A stretch of 42,686 bases of DNA from an uncultured Saprospiraceae bacterium (GCA_937941095.1 CALDYJ010000047.1:1-42686), one strand, 5' to 3'. Counted from the stretch's first letter, positions 25,501 to 34,611 are shown. Made by a program: numbers and translations. The notes: generated by a model from the sequence alone, not told the origin.

Positions 25501-25551
25501 GATGAAGGAATAAACATTGCGAAAACAAGATTCACAAAAGTAAAAGACTAA
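22525..25551 (+). CDS. T9SS-exported glycoside hydrolase (clan GH-A type) with two C-type-lectin-like domains
   Basis: A 1008-residue exported protein. Signal peptide at residues 1-28. Two C-type-lectin-like domains follow at about 30-155 and 168-297; they are clearly duplicates ('GGYLVSINTEQENQFL' and 'GGFLSTINNQSENDFI'; 'WSFTNRWSMRKYIVEIPC' and 'WSFTSHWSKRKFILEVPC'). A HYR-like domain lies at about 305-395 ('CPQNIVVQAS', 'ISYEAVDNCGN'). Residues about 405-850 are a TIM-barrel hydrolase with acid/base E556 in FWEIWNEPG and candidate nucleophile E720 in WIMTEFNVP, 164 residues apart, as in clan GH-A (GH39/GH5-like; exact family not assignable). The T9SS sorting domain starts at about 925 (NEVYPNPS). 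It probably cuts a polysaccharide at the cell surface, with the lectins binding it. The next gene starts 3 nt downstream. Confidence 0.83.
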   Translation: MNSTVKTTAFLTILLCLIVSTPNYLRGQCDANFTGFEQLGTYNGHAYYLSQGIARPEDAINMAENLGGYLVSINTEQENQFLLTHINSMVFIGLSDHLNEGVYSWKNEEAVDYTNFDFCAFCSQNDQENDYAIMHQWNGGWSFTNRWSMRKYIVEIPCEDDEEGEGDCNETIDGFEYLGQEGDSKFFLSEDKYRPLDAISAANDNGGFLSTINNQSENDFIENNVNEFVWIGINDANEEGNLVWANGELSSYDNFDICGFCSDNTSAFDYVILAPWDGTWSFTSHWSKRKFILEVPCDDLVDPEEYIVLSCPQNIVVQASQVGDVQVFWPTPSANTTCQNGGLQINNTTNGHPGNSDYFAQGTTTNISYEAVDNCGNLEACNFNITINVFDNGGNEGEVDYTANDQVTPYTGLFRPGANIGYNPPWSDDELAELAAGNPNLGIDGIGAKTIRPGLYDIITSVYGYDIRLSTYEYYKELGMDDLTLIVGFPAEWHRDLTDYCGNGTNSAMFRNLYTDIWDDGENGTPYNDDNFYAAYLYEVVSRYGEYVKFWEIWNEPGFDFAGVGWRQAGDPVGNWWDRDPHPCENILRAPIEHYVRTLRISWEIIKSLQPDDYVTVAGVGYESFLDAILRNTDNPNGGGVSAEYPLGGGAYFDVMGFHSYPDIDGSVRAFDPNTGDVIYTRNSDVAAQGLVKRKNSYAQILRNYGYGTNLPAKEWIMTEFNVPRASFKSDAMTGGNALQINYVIKAMVTAMQNDIRQMHIYNLGDRTTENVASQEFDLLGLYKKLEGTSPGTEVKNPVAHAYKTSADLLYGTTFSGDRTALMNLPPNVAGGAFRYPNGRYLYVLWAETTQDQSENASASFSFPTTFPAFMSRRNFDFSRTNQTSNIPSQNIFLTGTPIFVSDNFETLGSAAKEEINEEIKYFNVNEVYPNPSLSEVYLKIQNLKEGDHNFEIYDTKGQLIEMFDQFVPAGYSKHRLSLANYKAGMYFVIIKDEGINIAKTRFTKVKD

Positions 25552-25554
25552 ATA

Positions 25555-26064
25555 ATGAGTAAAAGCTGTATAATTTTTGGATCATCTAGGAATGATGGCA
25601 ACACCCAAAAAATGGTAGATGTCATCCAAGAATTAACAGGAGCTAAAGTTTATAATTTAAATGATTATAAAATTTCTTACTACAGCTATAAACATGATAA
25701 TAATGATGATTTTATTCCACTATTTAAACAAATAGTGGAATATGATCACATCATATTTGCTACGCCTGTCTATTGGTATACCATGAGTGCGGTGATGAAG
25801 ACTTTTTTTGATCGGATCTCAGAACCATTGCGTACAAATGAACACTTAACAGATGCATTAAAAGGAAAAAGTATGCTGCTTTTTAACATGAGCTCATCTT
25901 CGGAAATCTATCCATTTTTCCATCATGCATTTGAACAATCAGCAAACTTTTTGAACATGGTCTACAAAGGCCATGTTCATTGTTGGTTAGAAAATAAATC
26001 CCTACCTGATTCCGTTCTAGGAAATATTAAATTACTTCTTAAAGATTCCAACATAACAAAGTAA
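25555..26064 (+). CDS. Flavodoxin-fold NAD(P)H-dependent FMN reductase-like protein
   Basis: A 169-residue cytoplasmic protein with the flavodoxin fold. The phosphate-binding loop is GSSRNDGNTQKM (residues 9-20), and the isoalloxazine-contacting segment is 'FATPVYWYTMSAVMKTFFDRI', both typical of the NADPH-dependent FMN reductase / iron-sulfur flavoprotein group. It should bind FMN and reduce quinones, flavins or another small acceptor; the real substrate cannot be told. There is no signal peptide, in contrast to the exported hydrolase whose stop codon is only 3 nt upstream. The spacing suggests co-transcription. The C-terminal half ('MVYKGHVHCWLENKSLPDS') is less conserved in my view. Confidence 0.8.
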   Translation: MSKSCIIFGSSRNDGNTQKMVDVIQELTGAKVYNLNDYKISYYSYKHDNNDDFIPLFKQIVEYDHIIFATPVYWYTMSAVMKTFFDRISEPLRTNEHLTDALKGKSMLLFNMSSSSEIYPFFHHAFEQSANFLNMVYKGHVHCWLENKSLPDSVLGNIKLLLKDSNITK

Positions 26065-26177
26065 TCTCCGTATAAAAATTAGTACATATCTACGGTTTTT
26101 TTTATAAATTAGACCGTCATTATCAATGAGATATGAACAAAAACACACTCAGCACCATTTTTTAATATTCTTTTTTA

Positions 26178-29100
26178 ATGCTTAAACCCGTCATTCACAT
26201 GAAAGGTGTCTGTCTTTTCACATTTTTGCTATTCCTTGCCCATATAAATTGTTATGGACAAGAAACAGCAATATACTCAGAAGCTAAAAAAGCTTTCAAA
26301 AAAGGAAATTACTTTTTTGATAAACAATTATATGGACAAGCTCAACTTGAGTACAATAAAGTGATTCAAAGCAATGTCCAGATGCATGATCCGGATTTCA
26401 AACATTTTAGAATGATGTCTGAATTGAATCATGCAAGATCAGCTGTCAGATTAAATCAAAACAGCGCAGAATCTTTAATTCTTGATTTTGTTCAAAACTA
26501 CTCACCTGAACCATTAGTTGCAGATGCCATCTTAGAGGCTGGTGATTTTTATTACAACGATGAGCAATTCGAAAAAGCATTGGTGTTTTACAACTTGATA
26601 AATGTAAACAATGTAGAAAAAGATTTGAGATCGGCCATTACATTTAAAAAAGGGTATTCACTTTTTGTCAGAAAATATTTCAAAGAATCATTATCCTATT
26701 TTGCTGCTTTGGTTGATACTCCAGACAAATATTATTATCCATCCAATTATTATGCTGGACTTAATCATTATTTTTTAAAAGACTATAATGCAGCAGCTTT
26801 GAATTTGAGAAAAGTAGAAAAATCTAAAACATACCGGGCACATATACCCTACTATGTTTCTCAAATTTATTTTGCAGAAAAGGAATACCAAAAAACTGTT
26901 GATTATATACTCCCTGTGCTTGGCAAAAACAAAATTCAAAAGAAAGCAGAAATGGAGCATCTGCTTGGTAAGGCATACTTTGAGTTGGGGCAATATGATC
27001 TTGCTCTAAATTATTTGGAAAGCTATGCAGCTCAATCCGAGAAAATGAATAAAGAGGATTTTTATCAAATTGGCTTTGTACAGTATAAAAATAAAAATTA
27101 TGAAAAAGCAATAAGCAACTTTAAGGAATTAAGTAACTTAAATAATGTCCTTGGCCAAAACGCTTTATTCCTTTTAGGTGATTGTTACCTAAAAACTGGA
27201 AAGAAAAATTTTGCAAGGAATGCCTTTAGTGAAGCTAGTAAAAAAGAATTTGATCTTTCTACAAAAGAAGAAGCTTCCTGGAATTATGCTAAACTATCCT
27301 ATGAATTGAAGTATGATGACGAAGCCATTAAAACTTTTCAGAAGATATCGACGGCATCAAAGCATCATCCAGAAGCACAAAATTTATTAAGCAATCTATT
27401 TTTAAATACAAATGATTTTAGCCAAGCTTTAAGCATATTGGATGCGCTACCAAGTAAGTCCCCACAACTTTCTGAAACTTATCAAAAAGTCACTTACGCA
27501 AGGGGTGTTGAATTGTATAATGATGGAAAAGAAAAAGAAGCTATCGCATTGTTTGAAAAATCTTTAAACTATGGAAACGATAAAAAAACTATTGCTTTAG
27601 CAAACTTTAGATTGGGAGATATTGCATACAAAAATAAAGCCTACAATGAAAGTAGTTCATACCTTAATAGTTTCATAAGCAATGCAAATGGAATAAGTAA
27701 TCTTCCAGATGATGCTACCATTTACATGGCCAATTATACCTTGGGGTATAATGCTTTGAAAGATAAAAAAATAAACCAAGCTCTTGGTCATTTTGAAAAA
27801 GCTACCCTTGGTATTCAACAAAACAAAGGAATCATTTCTAATGAATACGTAAAGACACAAATTTATATTGATGCTTTACAAAAAGCAGGAGATTGTGCCT
27901 TTAAACTTAATGATTACCCTAAAGCATTAGATTACTACAATCGGGTGATCTCCAATGAAAAAGGTGAAACTTCTTACGCACTTTATCAAAAAGCTATGGT
28001 ACTAGGATTGAGTAATCTGCAAACTGAAAAAGTTAATGCATTAAATAAATTAGTAAATGAATCTCCTGAGTCTTCCTATGTTGATGATGCCTATTATCAA
28101 TTGGGCTTAAGTTATCAAGAGCAAGGAAAATTGGAATTGGCTAAGATCCCTTTACAAACTTTGGTGGATGAACACAGCACTTCACGATTAAGGAATCAAG
28201 CTTTCTTACGTTTAGGTTTGATCCATTTCAATCAAGAAAAACATTTAGAAGCAGCTTCTTATTACAAACAAGTCATCAGCAATAATCCAGATGAGATTGA
28301 GAAAGAAGCTGCTCTTGAGTCATTGAAAGAAATATATGTTGAGAACTTGGGGCAGCCAGAAACATATGTGGAGTATGCTGAATCAGTTCCAGGCTTAAAG
28401 ATGGACAATACTCAAAAAGAATCCATCAATTTTGAAACGGCAGAATTAGCTTTCGAAAACGCAGACTATGATCAAGCGATTGCTTCTTATAAAAAATATT
28501 TATCTAAATACCCTAAAGGAGTTTATCATTTGCAAGCATTGTTTGAACTTGCCGAGTCATATGCTATTCAAAAGGATTATAAGATGGCGCTTAAAACATA
28601 CACAATACTAGCAGATGAAGGGCCAAGCAAATATTATGTAAAGGCCTTAACTAAAGGCGCATTATTAGCATACAATATCGAAAGAGATTTTGCTAAAGCT
28701 TATGAACTTTATAAAAAATTAGAACCTGTAGCAGAAAGTCCAGAATTAAAATTGCAATCTCAAATAGGCATGTTAGAATCTGCTTACCGAATAAATAATA
28801 TTTCGGCCTTGACTATTGCAGCAAATAAAGTAGAATCGAATGGATTAGCTTCCCCAGAAGAAAAAGCTTTGGCTCATTATTATCGTGCAAAAGTAGCAAT
28901 GGACAATGCAGATAATAACAAAGCATTAAATAGTTTTAATCAAGTACTTCGAAACATTAAAGCAGGTGAATTAGCAGCGGAAGCTCGTTATCAAATTGCT
29001 AAAATATATTTTTTGCAAGAAGAATACGAAATCTCAAAAGGGATCTGCTTCAACTCTCATAAAGAAAGTGCTGGTCAAAAATATTGGATTTCAAAAAGTG

Positions 29101-29327
29101 CAATACTCCTCGCTAAAATCTTAGAAGTTCAAAATGACTTTGTAAATTCAAAAGCAACACTAGAAGCTATAATCGAAAGTGGGAACCAACTTGCACCTGA
29201 GATTGTAGAGGAAGCTCGTCTCCAATTAGGTGAATTGAATAAAAAAATCAATTCTTCAAGTAAGATTGATAACAGCAGCGAAAACGAGGATTTAGAAATG
29301 GAAAAAATTGAAGAAAATGAAAAGTAA
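26178..29327 (+). CDS. Exported giant TPR-repeat protein
   Basis: A 1049-residue protein with a signal peptide (MLKPVIHMKG... ending INCYGQ) followed by tetratricopeptide repeats along nearly its whole length. Many units show the A-x-x-x-F/Y-x-K/N pattern: 'AQLEYNKVIQ', 'ALVFYNLINV', 'ALDYYNRVIS', 'AASYYKQVISNNP', 'AIASYKKYLSKYPKG'. The last 35 residues are Lys/Glu/Ser-rich and probably disordered. It would form a large superhelical periplasmic scaffold. The stop overlaps the start of the downstream outer-membrane barrel gene by 11 nt, so the two are translationally coupled and probably act together. The pairing of a roughly 1000-residue TPR protein with a roughly 550-residue barrel is one I recall from other Bacteroidota; its role is not known to me. 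Confidence 0.85.
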   Translation: MLKPVIHMKGVCLFTFLLFLAHINCYGQETAIYSEAKKAFKKGNYFFDKQLYGQAQLEYNKVIQSNVQMHDPDFKHFRMMSELNHARSAVRLNQNSAESLILDFVQNYSPEPLVADAILEAGDFYYNDEQFEKALVFYNLINVNNVEKDLRSAITFKKGYSLFVRKYFKESLSYFAALVDTPDKYYYPSNYYAGLNHYFLKDYNAAALNLRKVEKSKTYRAHIPYYVSQIYFAEKEYQKTVDYILPVLGKNKIQKKAEMEHLLGKAYFELGQYDLALNYLESYAAQSEKMNKEDFYQIGFVQYKNKNYEKAISNFKELSNLNNVLGQNALFLLGDCYLKTGKKNFARNAFSEASKKEFDLSTKEEASWNYAKLSYELKYDDEAIKTFQKISTASKHHPEAQNLLSNLFLNTNDFSQALSILDALPSKSPQLSETYQKVTYARGVELYNDGKEKEAIALFEKSLNYGNDKKTIALANFRLGDIAYKNKAYNESSSYLNSFISNANGISNLPDDATIYMANYTLGYNALKDKKINQALGHFEKATLGIQQNKGIISNEYVKTQIYIDALQKAGDCAFKLNDYPKALDYYNRVISNEKGETSYALYQKAMVLGLSNLQTEKVNALNKLVNESPESSYVDDAYYQLGLSYQEQGKLELAKIPLQTLVDEHSTSRLRNQAFLRLGLIHFNQEKHLEAASYYKQVISNNPDEIEKEAALESLKEIYVENLGQPETYVEYAESVPGLKMDNTQKESINFETAELAFENADYDQAIASYKKYLSKYPKGVYHLQALFELAESYAIQKDYKMALKTYTILADEGPSKYYVKALTKGALLAYNIERDFAKAYELYKKLEPVAESPELKLQSQIGMLESAYRINNISALTIAANKVESNGLASPEEKALAHYYRAKVAMDNADNNKALNSFNQVLRNIKAGELAAEARYQIAKIYFLQEEYEISKGICFNSHKESAGQKYWISKSAILLAKILEVQNDFVNSKATLEAIIESGNQLAPEIVEEARLQLGELNKKINSSSKIDNSSENEDLEMEKIEENEK

Positions 29328-30957
29328 TTATAAAAGTATGTATTGTAAAATATTAAGTTTAATTATTGTTTTAGTAAGTTTTTCAGCTTCTTCTTTTGGA
29401 CAAGAAGAACTTGAACAAGAACAAGTTGAAGTAATAAAAAACTTTGAAGCTAAATTGTCCGAATCAGAAAGACTTGATGTAAACCCAAGTCTTCCCCCTA
29501 TTGATACGAGCAATAGAAAGATCAGCTATGACATTCCAGCCAAGGCAATGAATATTGATTACGCAGCACCGCAGATCAAGCCTATAGCCATGAATGCTAA
29601 AGCCCTGCCTAAAGCATTTAAAACGTATTTGAAAGGAGGCTATGGGACTCCAAAGGCAGTATATGCGGAAGCCTCACATTTTCAAAAGATCAATAACAAC
29701 ATTGACATTTTAGGCAAGGTTTTGCATCAGCAGGCAAATAATAAAAATATTGCCTTTCAAAAATTTATAAACACAGGAGTTAACTTAGAAAGCAACTACA
29801 CCACAAGTCCTACTTCTCTGTTGAAGACATCTGTTGGGTACCTTGAAGAAGTGGATCATTTTTATGGATACGATCATGAAGTTCTAACATTCACAGAAGA
29901 AGAAATAAAACAAAAATTTAAGACCCTCAACTTTGCTGGTCAATATGAAGGTGAATTTGTAAATTCATTTGGTTTGAACTATGGTCTTGGTGCAAGCTAC
30001 TTAAGGAAAGCTGATGCTTTTTCAACGAAAGAAGAAAATTTTATACTCAATGCAAATTTAAGAAAAGACTTAAAGGACAAACATCCTTTGCAATTAAAAG
30101 TGATCGCAGATTTAAGCAATCTTGAAGTTGAAGAAAAAGATAAACAAGATTTAAATCTGTTAAACTTGCAACCATCTTTTACTTTTCATCAGGACAAATT
30201 TAGACTTGATTTCGGTACAAACTTAATTTTTAGTGATGGTAATTTCAATTTACTTCCTTTTATAGAGGCTACAGCAAACATTCTATCGAAACAAGTTGTT
30301 GCCTTTGCTGGGTGGGAAAGCAATCTTAAGAAAAACACCTTTACTAGTTTGACTGATTTTAACCCTTACTTAATTTCTGATCCTACTATTTTCATAGCGA
30401 AATACAATGATTTTTATGGTGGTGTCAAAGGAAAGATTAGATCATTTGATTATAGTGCCATGGCAGGTTATAAAAATATAGATAAGCTTCCTTTGTATGT
30501 AAACAGTATGAATGATCCTAAAAGATTCGAAGTACTTACGGATAGTGTCTCCATCTTCTACTTGGAAGGAATACTAAATTTTCAGCTTTTTTCTAATTTA
30601 AATTTCATAGGATCATTTACACAAAAGGTATACAATCTTAGCAATGAAAAGAAAGCTTGGCATCTACCAGCTTTAGAACTTAATTTAGCATTGAATTATA
30701 AATTATTAGAAGAAAAGCTAAATTTAAAAGCTAAATTTTTCAGTACTAATCCTATACCATATTTAGATATAAATGAAAACAAAGTTGATCGATTAAATGC
30801 TCAGATTGATTTTAATCTAGGTGCAGAATATTGGATTAATGATAAGCTTTCTTTTTTTGTTGATGGAAACAATCTGTTTAATAATAAACGAGAAAGATGG
30901 CATCAGTATGATACCTTTGGGATTAATGTATTAGGAGGAATCAGTGCTAGGTTTTAA
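29317..30957 (+). CDS. Outer-membrane beta-barrel protein (TonB-receptor-like barrel without plug)
   Basis: From ATG 29317 the product is 546 residues; a TTG at 29308 and an ATG at 29338 are alternatives. It has a signal peptide (MKSNYKSMYCKILSLIIVLVSF...), then a Pro-rich segment ('LDVNPSLPPIDTSNRKISYDIPAKAM'), then many amphipathic beta strands to the C-terminus, which ends in an aromatic residue, 'NVLGGISARF', as barrel proteins inserted by BamA do. Late strands ('LSFFVDGNNLFNNKRERWHQY') resemble the C-terminal part of TonB-dependent receptors, but no plug domain fits before the barrel. The start codon lies inside the end of the TPR gene (overlap 11 nt). A terminator closes the pair at 30961-30992. 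Confidence 0.78.
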   Translation: MKSNYKSMYCKILSLIIVLVSFSASSFGQEELEQEQVEVIKNFEAKLSESERLDVNPSLPPIDTSNRKISYDIPAKAMNIDYAAPQIKPIAMNAKALPKAFKTYLKGGYGTPKAVYAEASHFQKINNNIDILGKVLHQQANNKNIAFQKFINTGVNLESNYTTSPTSLLKTSVGYLEEVDHFYGYDHEVLTFTEEEIKQKFKTLNFAGQYEGEFVNSFGLNYGLGASYLRKADAFSTKEENFILNANLRKDLKDKHPLQLKVIADLSNLEVEEKDKQDLNLLNLQPSFTFHQDKFRLDFGTNLIFSDGNFNLLPFIEATANILSKQVVAFAGWESNLKKNTFTSLTDFNPYLISDPTIFIAKYNDFYGGVKGKIRSFDYSAMAGYKNIDKLPLYVNSMNDPKRFEVLTDSVSIFYLEGILNFQLFSNLNFIGSFTQKVYNLSNEKKAWHLPALELNLALNYKLLEEKLNLKAKFFSTNPIPYLDINENKVDRLNAQIDFNLGAEYWINDKLSFFVDGNNLFNNKRERWHQYDTFGINVLGGISARF

Positions 30958-30960
30958 AAT

Positions 30961-30992
30961 AAAAAGCCCGCCTAATTATTTAGACGGGCTTT
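30961..30992. terminator. Bidirectional terminator between the barrel gene and nrdA
   Basis: AAAGCCCG / CGGGCTTT with an inner CTAA / TTAG extension and a TTAT loop (one mismatch between). The better T-tract (TTTTTATTTT) is on the minus strand, after nrdA; the plus-strand side has only TTT. Confidence 0.85.
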
Positions 30993-31017
30993 AATCACTA
31001 ATAAACAAATTCTTTTA

Positions 31018-33492
31018 TCAACCGCTGCACATTAGACAATCTGGATCATCTAAACTACAAGCTTGGTCATTAGGCTTCAATTGCATAGGTTCTGGCAAAC
31101 TAACCTTTTCAGCCTTGGAAGCTTTCGTTTTGCTTTTAATTACAACATTTGTCATTTGAGATTCATTGATCTCAGCTTCGGCAATTGCTACTAACTCTTC
31201 TACTTTTTCACTCTTTCCTTGTTTACGCATTTCTTCACGAACTGTAAATTTGATTGGATCTACTGCTGCCTTTGTTCTTAAGTAGTACATTCCAGTCTTT
31301 AAACCTTTTTTCCAAGCGTAAAAATGCATGGAAGACATTTTTCCATTATTCGGGTTTTCCACGAATAAATTCAAGGATTGACTTTGACAAATGTAAGCTC
31401 CTCTATCTGCTGACATATCAATCAAAACACGTTGCTTCAATTCATAAGCAGTTTTGTAAAGCTCTTTTATTTCATGAGGAATATTATCTATGTTTTGGAT
31501 AGAACCATTTTCCATCATGAGTTTTTGCTTCATTTCTTCATCCCAAAGATTTAAGCCTATCAAATCTTTTAATAGGTGCTTATTCATAACGATGTACTCT
31601 CCTGATAGTGTTCTTCTTGTGTAAATATTAGAAGTATAAGGTTCGAAACATTCGTTATTTCCGAGGATTTGAGAAGTTGAAGCGGTAGGCATTGGAGCTA
31701 AAAGTAAACTGTTTCTAATGCCAGTTTTACTAATTTTTTCTTTGAGCGCTGCCCAATCCCATCTCTTAGAAGGTGTAACTCCCCACATGTCATATTGTAA
31801 TTCTCCCTTACTTACTGGAGAGCCTTTATATGTTTTATACGTTCCTTCAACTACTGCTAATTCAGATGATTGTTCTAAGGCACCATAATAGATGGTTTCA
31901 AAGATGTCTTTGTTTAACTGTTTTGCTTCATCGCTATCAAAACCAAACCTCATGAGGCAGAAAGCATCTGCTAAACCTTGAACACCAATTCCGATAGGTC
32001 TATGTCTAAAGTTTGAATTTTCTGCTTCTTTGATTGGGTAATAATTGACATCAATAATCTTATTTAGATTTTTGGTGACAACTTTTGATATTTCATAAAG
32101 CTTTTGAAAGTCAAACTTTCCATTCTTTACGAATTTTGGTAAAGAAATTGAAGCTAAGTTGCAAACTGCTACTTCATCTTTGGAAGTATACTCAATTATT
32201 TCGGTACATAAATTACTTGAGCGAATTGTTCCTAAGTTCTTTTGATTACTCTTACGATTGGCAGCATCTTTATAAAGGATATAAGGCGTACCTGTTTCGG
32301 TTTGAGAATCAATTATTGCAAACCAAAGATCTTGGGCTTTAATCGTTTTTTTTGCTTTTCCATCTGCTTCATATTGGTGGTAAAGCTTTTCGAATTCACC
32401 ACTATGAGAATCATATAAGCCTGGGCATTCATCCGGACAGAATAATGACCAATCTTTATTTTCTTCTACTCTTCTCATGAAAAGATCTGGAATCCAAAGG
32501 GCATAAAACAAGTCTCTTGCTCTCATTTCTTCTTTCCCATGATTCTTTTTAAGGTCTAAGAATTCAAAAACATCTGCGTGCCATGGTTCTAAATAAACGG
32601 CAAAGGCTCCTTTTCTTTTTCCACCACCCTGATCTACATACCTTGCAGTATCATTGAAGACTTTTAGCATAGGAACTATTCCATTAGAAGTACCACCGGT
32701 ACCTTTTATGTATGAACCTTTAGCCCTTACATTATGTATACTTAATCCAATTCCTCCTGCAGACTGAGATATTTTTGCACATCTGGTGAGCGTATCAAAT
32801 ATACCTGGAATACTGTCTTCTGTCATTGATAATAAGAAACAAGAAGAAAGCTGCGGTTTCGGTGTACCTGCATTAAACAATGTTGGTGTTGCATGGATAA
32901 ACCATTTGTCCGACATCAACCTATAGGTTTCTATTGCTGACTCAACATCTTCTCCATGGATTCCGATCGAAGCCCTCATTAGCATGTGTTGAGGTCTTTC
33001 GACAACTTTACCATCCATTCTTAGGAGGTAAGATCTCTCGAGTGTTTTAAATCCAAAATAATCGAAGTTGTAATCTCTGTCATAGATGATAGCGGAGTTC
33101 AATTTATCTGCATTTGCAGCTACAACATCATAGGTCTTTTTGCTTATCAAGCCAGCGGCTTGTCCATTTTTTGGGTCAACATACTCGTACAAAGCTTTCA
33201 TATTATTGGTGAAAGACTTGTCTGTGTTTTTGTGAAGATTAGAAATGGCTATTCTTGCAGCTAAAAGTGCATAATCAGGATGAACAGTAGCCATAGTTGC
33301 TGCTGTTTCTGCTGCAAGATTGTCCAATTCTGAAGTAGTAACTCCATCGTAGAGGCCTTGAATAACTCTTTTGGCAATTTCTAGGTAGTTTACATAATTC
33401 AGATCTAAACCGTAACACAATTTTTTAATTCTTGCGGTAATTTTGTCAAAACTTACGTCTTCTTTTTTACCGCCCCTTTTAATTACATGCAT
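31018..33492 (-). CDS. nrdA: Ribonucleoside-diphosphate reductase alpha subunit, class Ia
   Basis: Reduces ribonucleoside diphosphates to deoxyribonucleotides using the radical made by NrdB. The 824 residues begin with an ATP-cone (1-90, '[21 protein letters not shown]'). The active-site residues fall at positions I recall for the human large subunit: redox pair C218 and C444, thiyl C429 in NLCTEI with N427 and E431. The substrate loop '[17 protein letters not shown]' lies at about 247-262; the radical-relay tyrosines are in 'TGMYYLRT'; and the C-terminal swinging-arm cysteines are C819 and C822 (CLMCSG). This is the eukaryotic-like subclass of class Ia enzymes. It lies 66 nt downstream of nrdB and is closed by the terminator at 30961-30992. 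Between residues 770 and 800 there is a Lys/Ala-rich linker to the tail. Confidence 0.97.
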   Translation of the reverse strand: MHVIKRGGKKEDVSFDKITARIKKLCYGLDLNYVNYLEIAKRVIQGLYDGVTTSELDNLAAETAATMATVHPDYALLAARIAISNLHKNTDKSFTNNMKALYEYVDPKNGQAAGLISKKTYDVVAANADKLNSAIIYDRDYNFDYFGFKTLERSYLLRMDGKVVERPQHMLMRASIGIHGEDVESAIETYRLMSDKWFIHATPTLFNAGTPKPQLSSCFLLSMTEDSIPGIFDTLTRCAKISQSAGGIGLSIHNVRAKGSYIKGTGGTSNGIVPMLKVFNDTARYVDQGGGKRKGAFAVYLEPWHADVFEFLDLKKNHGKEEMRARDLFYALWIPDLFMRRVEENKDWSLFCPDECPGLYDSHSGEFEKLYHQYEADGKAKKTIKAQDLWFAIIDSQTETGTPYILYKDAANRKSNQKNLGTIRSSNLCTEIIEYTSKDEVAVCNLASISLPKFVKNGKFDFQKLYEISKVVTKNLNKIIDVNYYPIKEAENSNFRHRPIGIGVQGLADAFCLMRFGFDSDEAKQLNKDIFETIYYGALEQSSELAVVEGTYKTYKGSPVSKGELQYDMWGVTPSKRWDWAALKEKISKTGIRNSLLLAPMPTASTSQILGNNECFEPYTSNIYTRRTLSGEYIVMNKHLLKDLIGLNLWDEEMKQKLMMENGSIQNIDNIPHEIKELYKTAYELKQRVLIDMSADRGAYICQSQSLNLFVENPNNGKMSSMHFYAWKKGLKTGMYYLRTKAAVDPIKFTVREEMRKQGKSEKVEELVAIAEAEINESQMTNVVIKSKTKASKAEKVSLPEPMQLKPNDQACSLDDPDCLMCSG

Positions 33493-33558
33493 AGTGGTTC
33501 ATTTAAATGATAATGTTTGTTGGTTAAGTGTGTTTTTCAATAGTGCGTTGCGTAGTGT

Positions 33559-34536
33559 TTAAAAGTCTGCATCTAGTGTAAAGACTTGATCGCCTCTATC
33601 ACTCATGACACCTGCTTTTCTGTAATCCCCGACTCTTTTTTCAAAAAAGTTTGTTTTTCCTTGTAAAGAAATCATATCCATCCAAGGGAATGGATTTTTT
33701 GCATTGTAAACTCGATCTAAATTCAGTGAAACAAGTAATCTATCAGCGACAAACTCAATGTATTCGCACATTTCTTTTGCATTCATACCAATCAGTTTTA
33801 CTGGTAGGGCATCGCTAACAAATTCTTTTTCAATTTCTACTGCGTCGGTGATAATTCCTCTTACCAGTTTATCGTCCAACTTATTTTGTATGTGGTCATT
33901 ATAAAGGAGGCATGCAAAATCACAGTGCATTCCTTCGTCTCTAGATATTAATTCATTTGAAAAAGTCAATCCTGGCATTAGGCCACGCTTTTTGAGCCAA
34001 AAGATTGAACAAAAGGAACCAGAAAAGAATATCCCTTCAACTGCTGCGAAGGCAATTAATCTTTCTGCGAAGGAGCCATTATCAATCCATCTTAGTGCCC
34101 AATCAGCTTTTTTCTTAACGCAGTCTAAGGTCTCGATGGCATTAAATAAATGATCTTTTTCTTTGTTGTCTTTTATGTAAGTATCAATTAAAAGGGAATA
34201 AGTTTCAGAGTGAATATTCTCCATCATTATTTGAAACCCATAGAAGAATTTTGCTTCAGTGTATTGGACCTCACTAACAAAATTTTCGGCTAAATTTTCA
34301 TTGACAATACCATCACTTGCTGCAAAAAATGCTAGCACATGTTTGATGAAATGTTTTTCATCCGGTTTAAGTTTTTCCCAGTCAGTTAAATCTTGGCCTA
34401 AATCAATTTCCTCGGCGGTCCAAAAATTTGCTTCAGACTTTTTATACCAAGCCCAAATGTCATTGTGCTTGATTGGAAATAATACGAATCTGTTAGGATT
34501 CTCTTGCAGAATAGGTTCTACGCTATTACCGGTCAT
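33559..34536 (-). CDS. nrdB: Ribonucleoside-diphosphate reductase beta subunit, class Ia
   Basis: Houses the di-iron centre and tyrosyl radical for NrdA. In this 325-residue protein the ligands line up with the mouse R2 set: D75 ([10 protein letters not shown]), E106 and H109 (MENIHSE), E167 (AVEGIFFSG), E201 and H204 (SRDEGMHCD); the radical tyrosine is Y113 (SETY). The sequence '[16 protein letters not shown]...[18 protein letters not shown]' is strikingly close to animal R2 proteins, matching the eukaryotic-like character of NrdA. The C-terminus ends in [10 protein letters not shown], the acidic/aromatic tail that docks on NrdA. nrdB is the first gene of the nrdB-nrdA operon, preceded by a 412-bp control region with a DnaA-box palindrome. 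Confidence 0.97.
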   Translation of the reverse strand: MTGNSVEPILQENPNRFVLFPIKHNDIWAWYKKSEANFWTAEEIDLGQDLTDWEKLKPDEKHFIKHVLAFFAASDGIVNENLAENFVSEVQYTEAKFFYGFQIMMENIHSETYSLLIDTYIKDNKEKDHLFNAIETLDCVKKKADWALRWIDNGSFAERLIAFAAVEGIFFSGSFCSIFWLKKRGLMPGLTFSNELISRDEGMHCDFACLLYNDHIQNKLDDKLVRGIITDAVEIEKEFVSDALPVKLIGMNAKEMCEYIEFVADRLLVSLNLDRVYNAKNPFPWMDMISLQGKTNFFEKRVGDYRKAGVMSDRGDQVFTLDADF

Positions 34537-34575
34537 ACCTTTGGTAAATTTAAAAGTTCATAAATTAGTTCAGAG

Positions 34576-34611
34576 TGAAAAGCTTTTCAGCTTTTCGAAA
34601 AAATCGAAAAG
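34576..34611 (-). repeat. Two inverted repeats in the nrdB leader
   Basis: TGAAAAGCTTTTCA (34576-34589) is a perfect 14-bp palindrome. It is followed at once by CTTTTCGA / TCGAAAAG (34591-34598 and 34604-34611) around an AAAAA loop. AGCTTTTC is shared by both, so the strands could also pair alternatively. Confidence 0.55.

Noticed and set aside
26068..26117. Stem CCGTA/TACGG followed by eight Ts, and ACGGT/ACCGT around the same T-run, after the flavodoxin-like gene
   Set aside because: A 5-bp stem with an 18-nt loop is too weak to call a terminator, though the T-run is suggestive.
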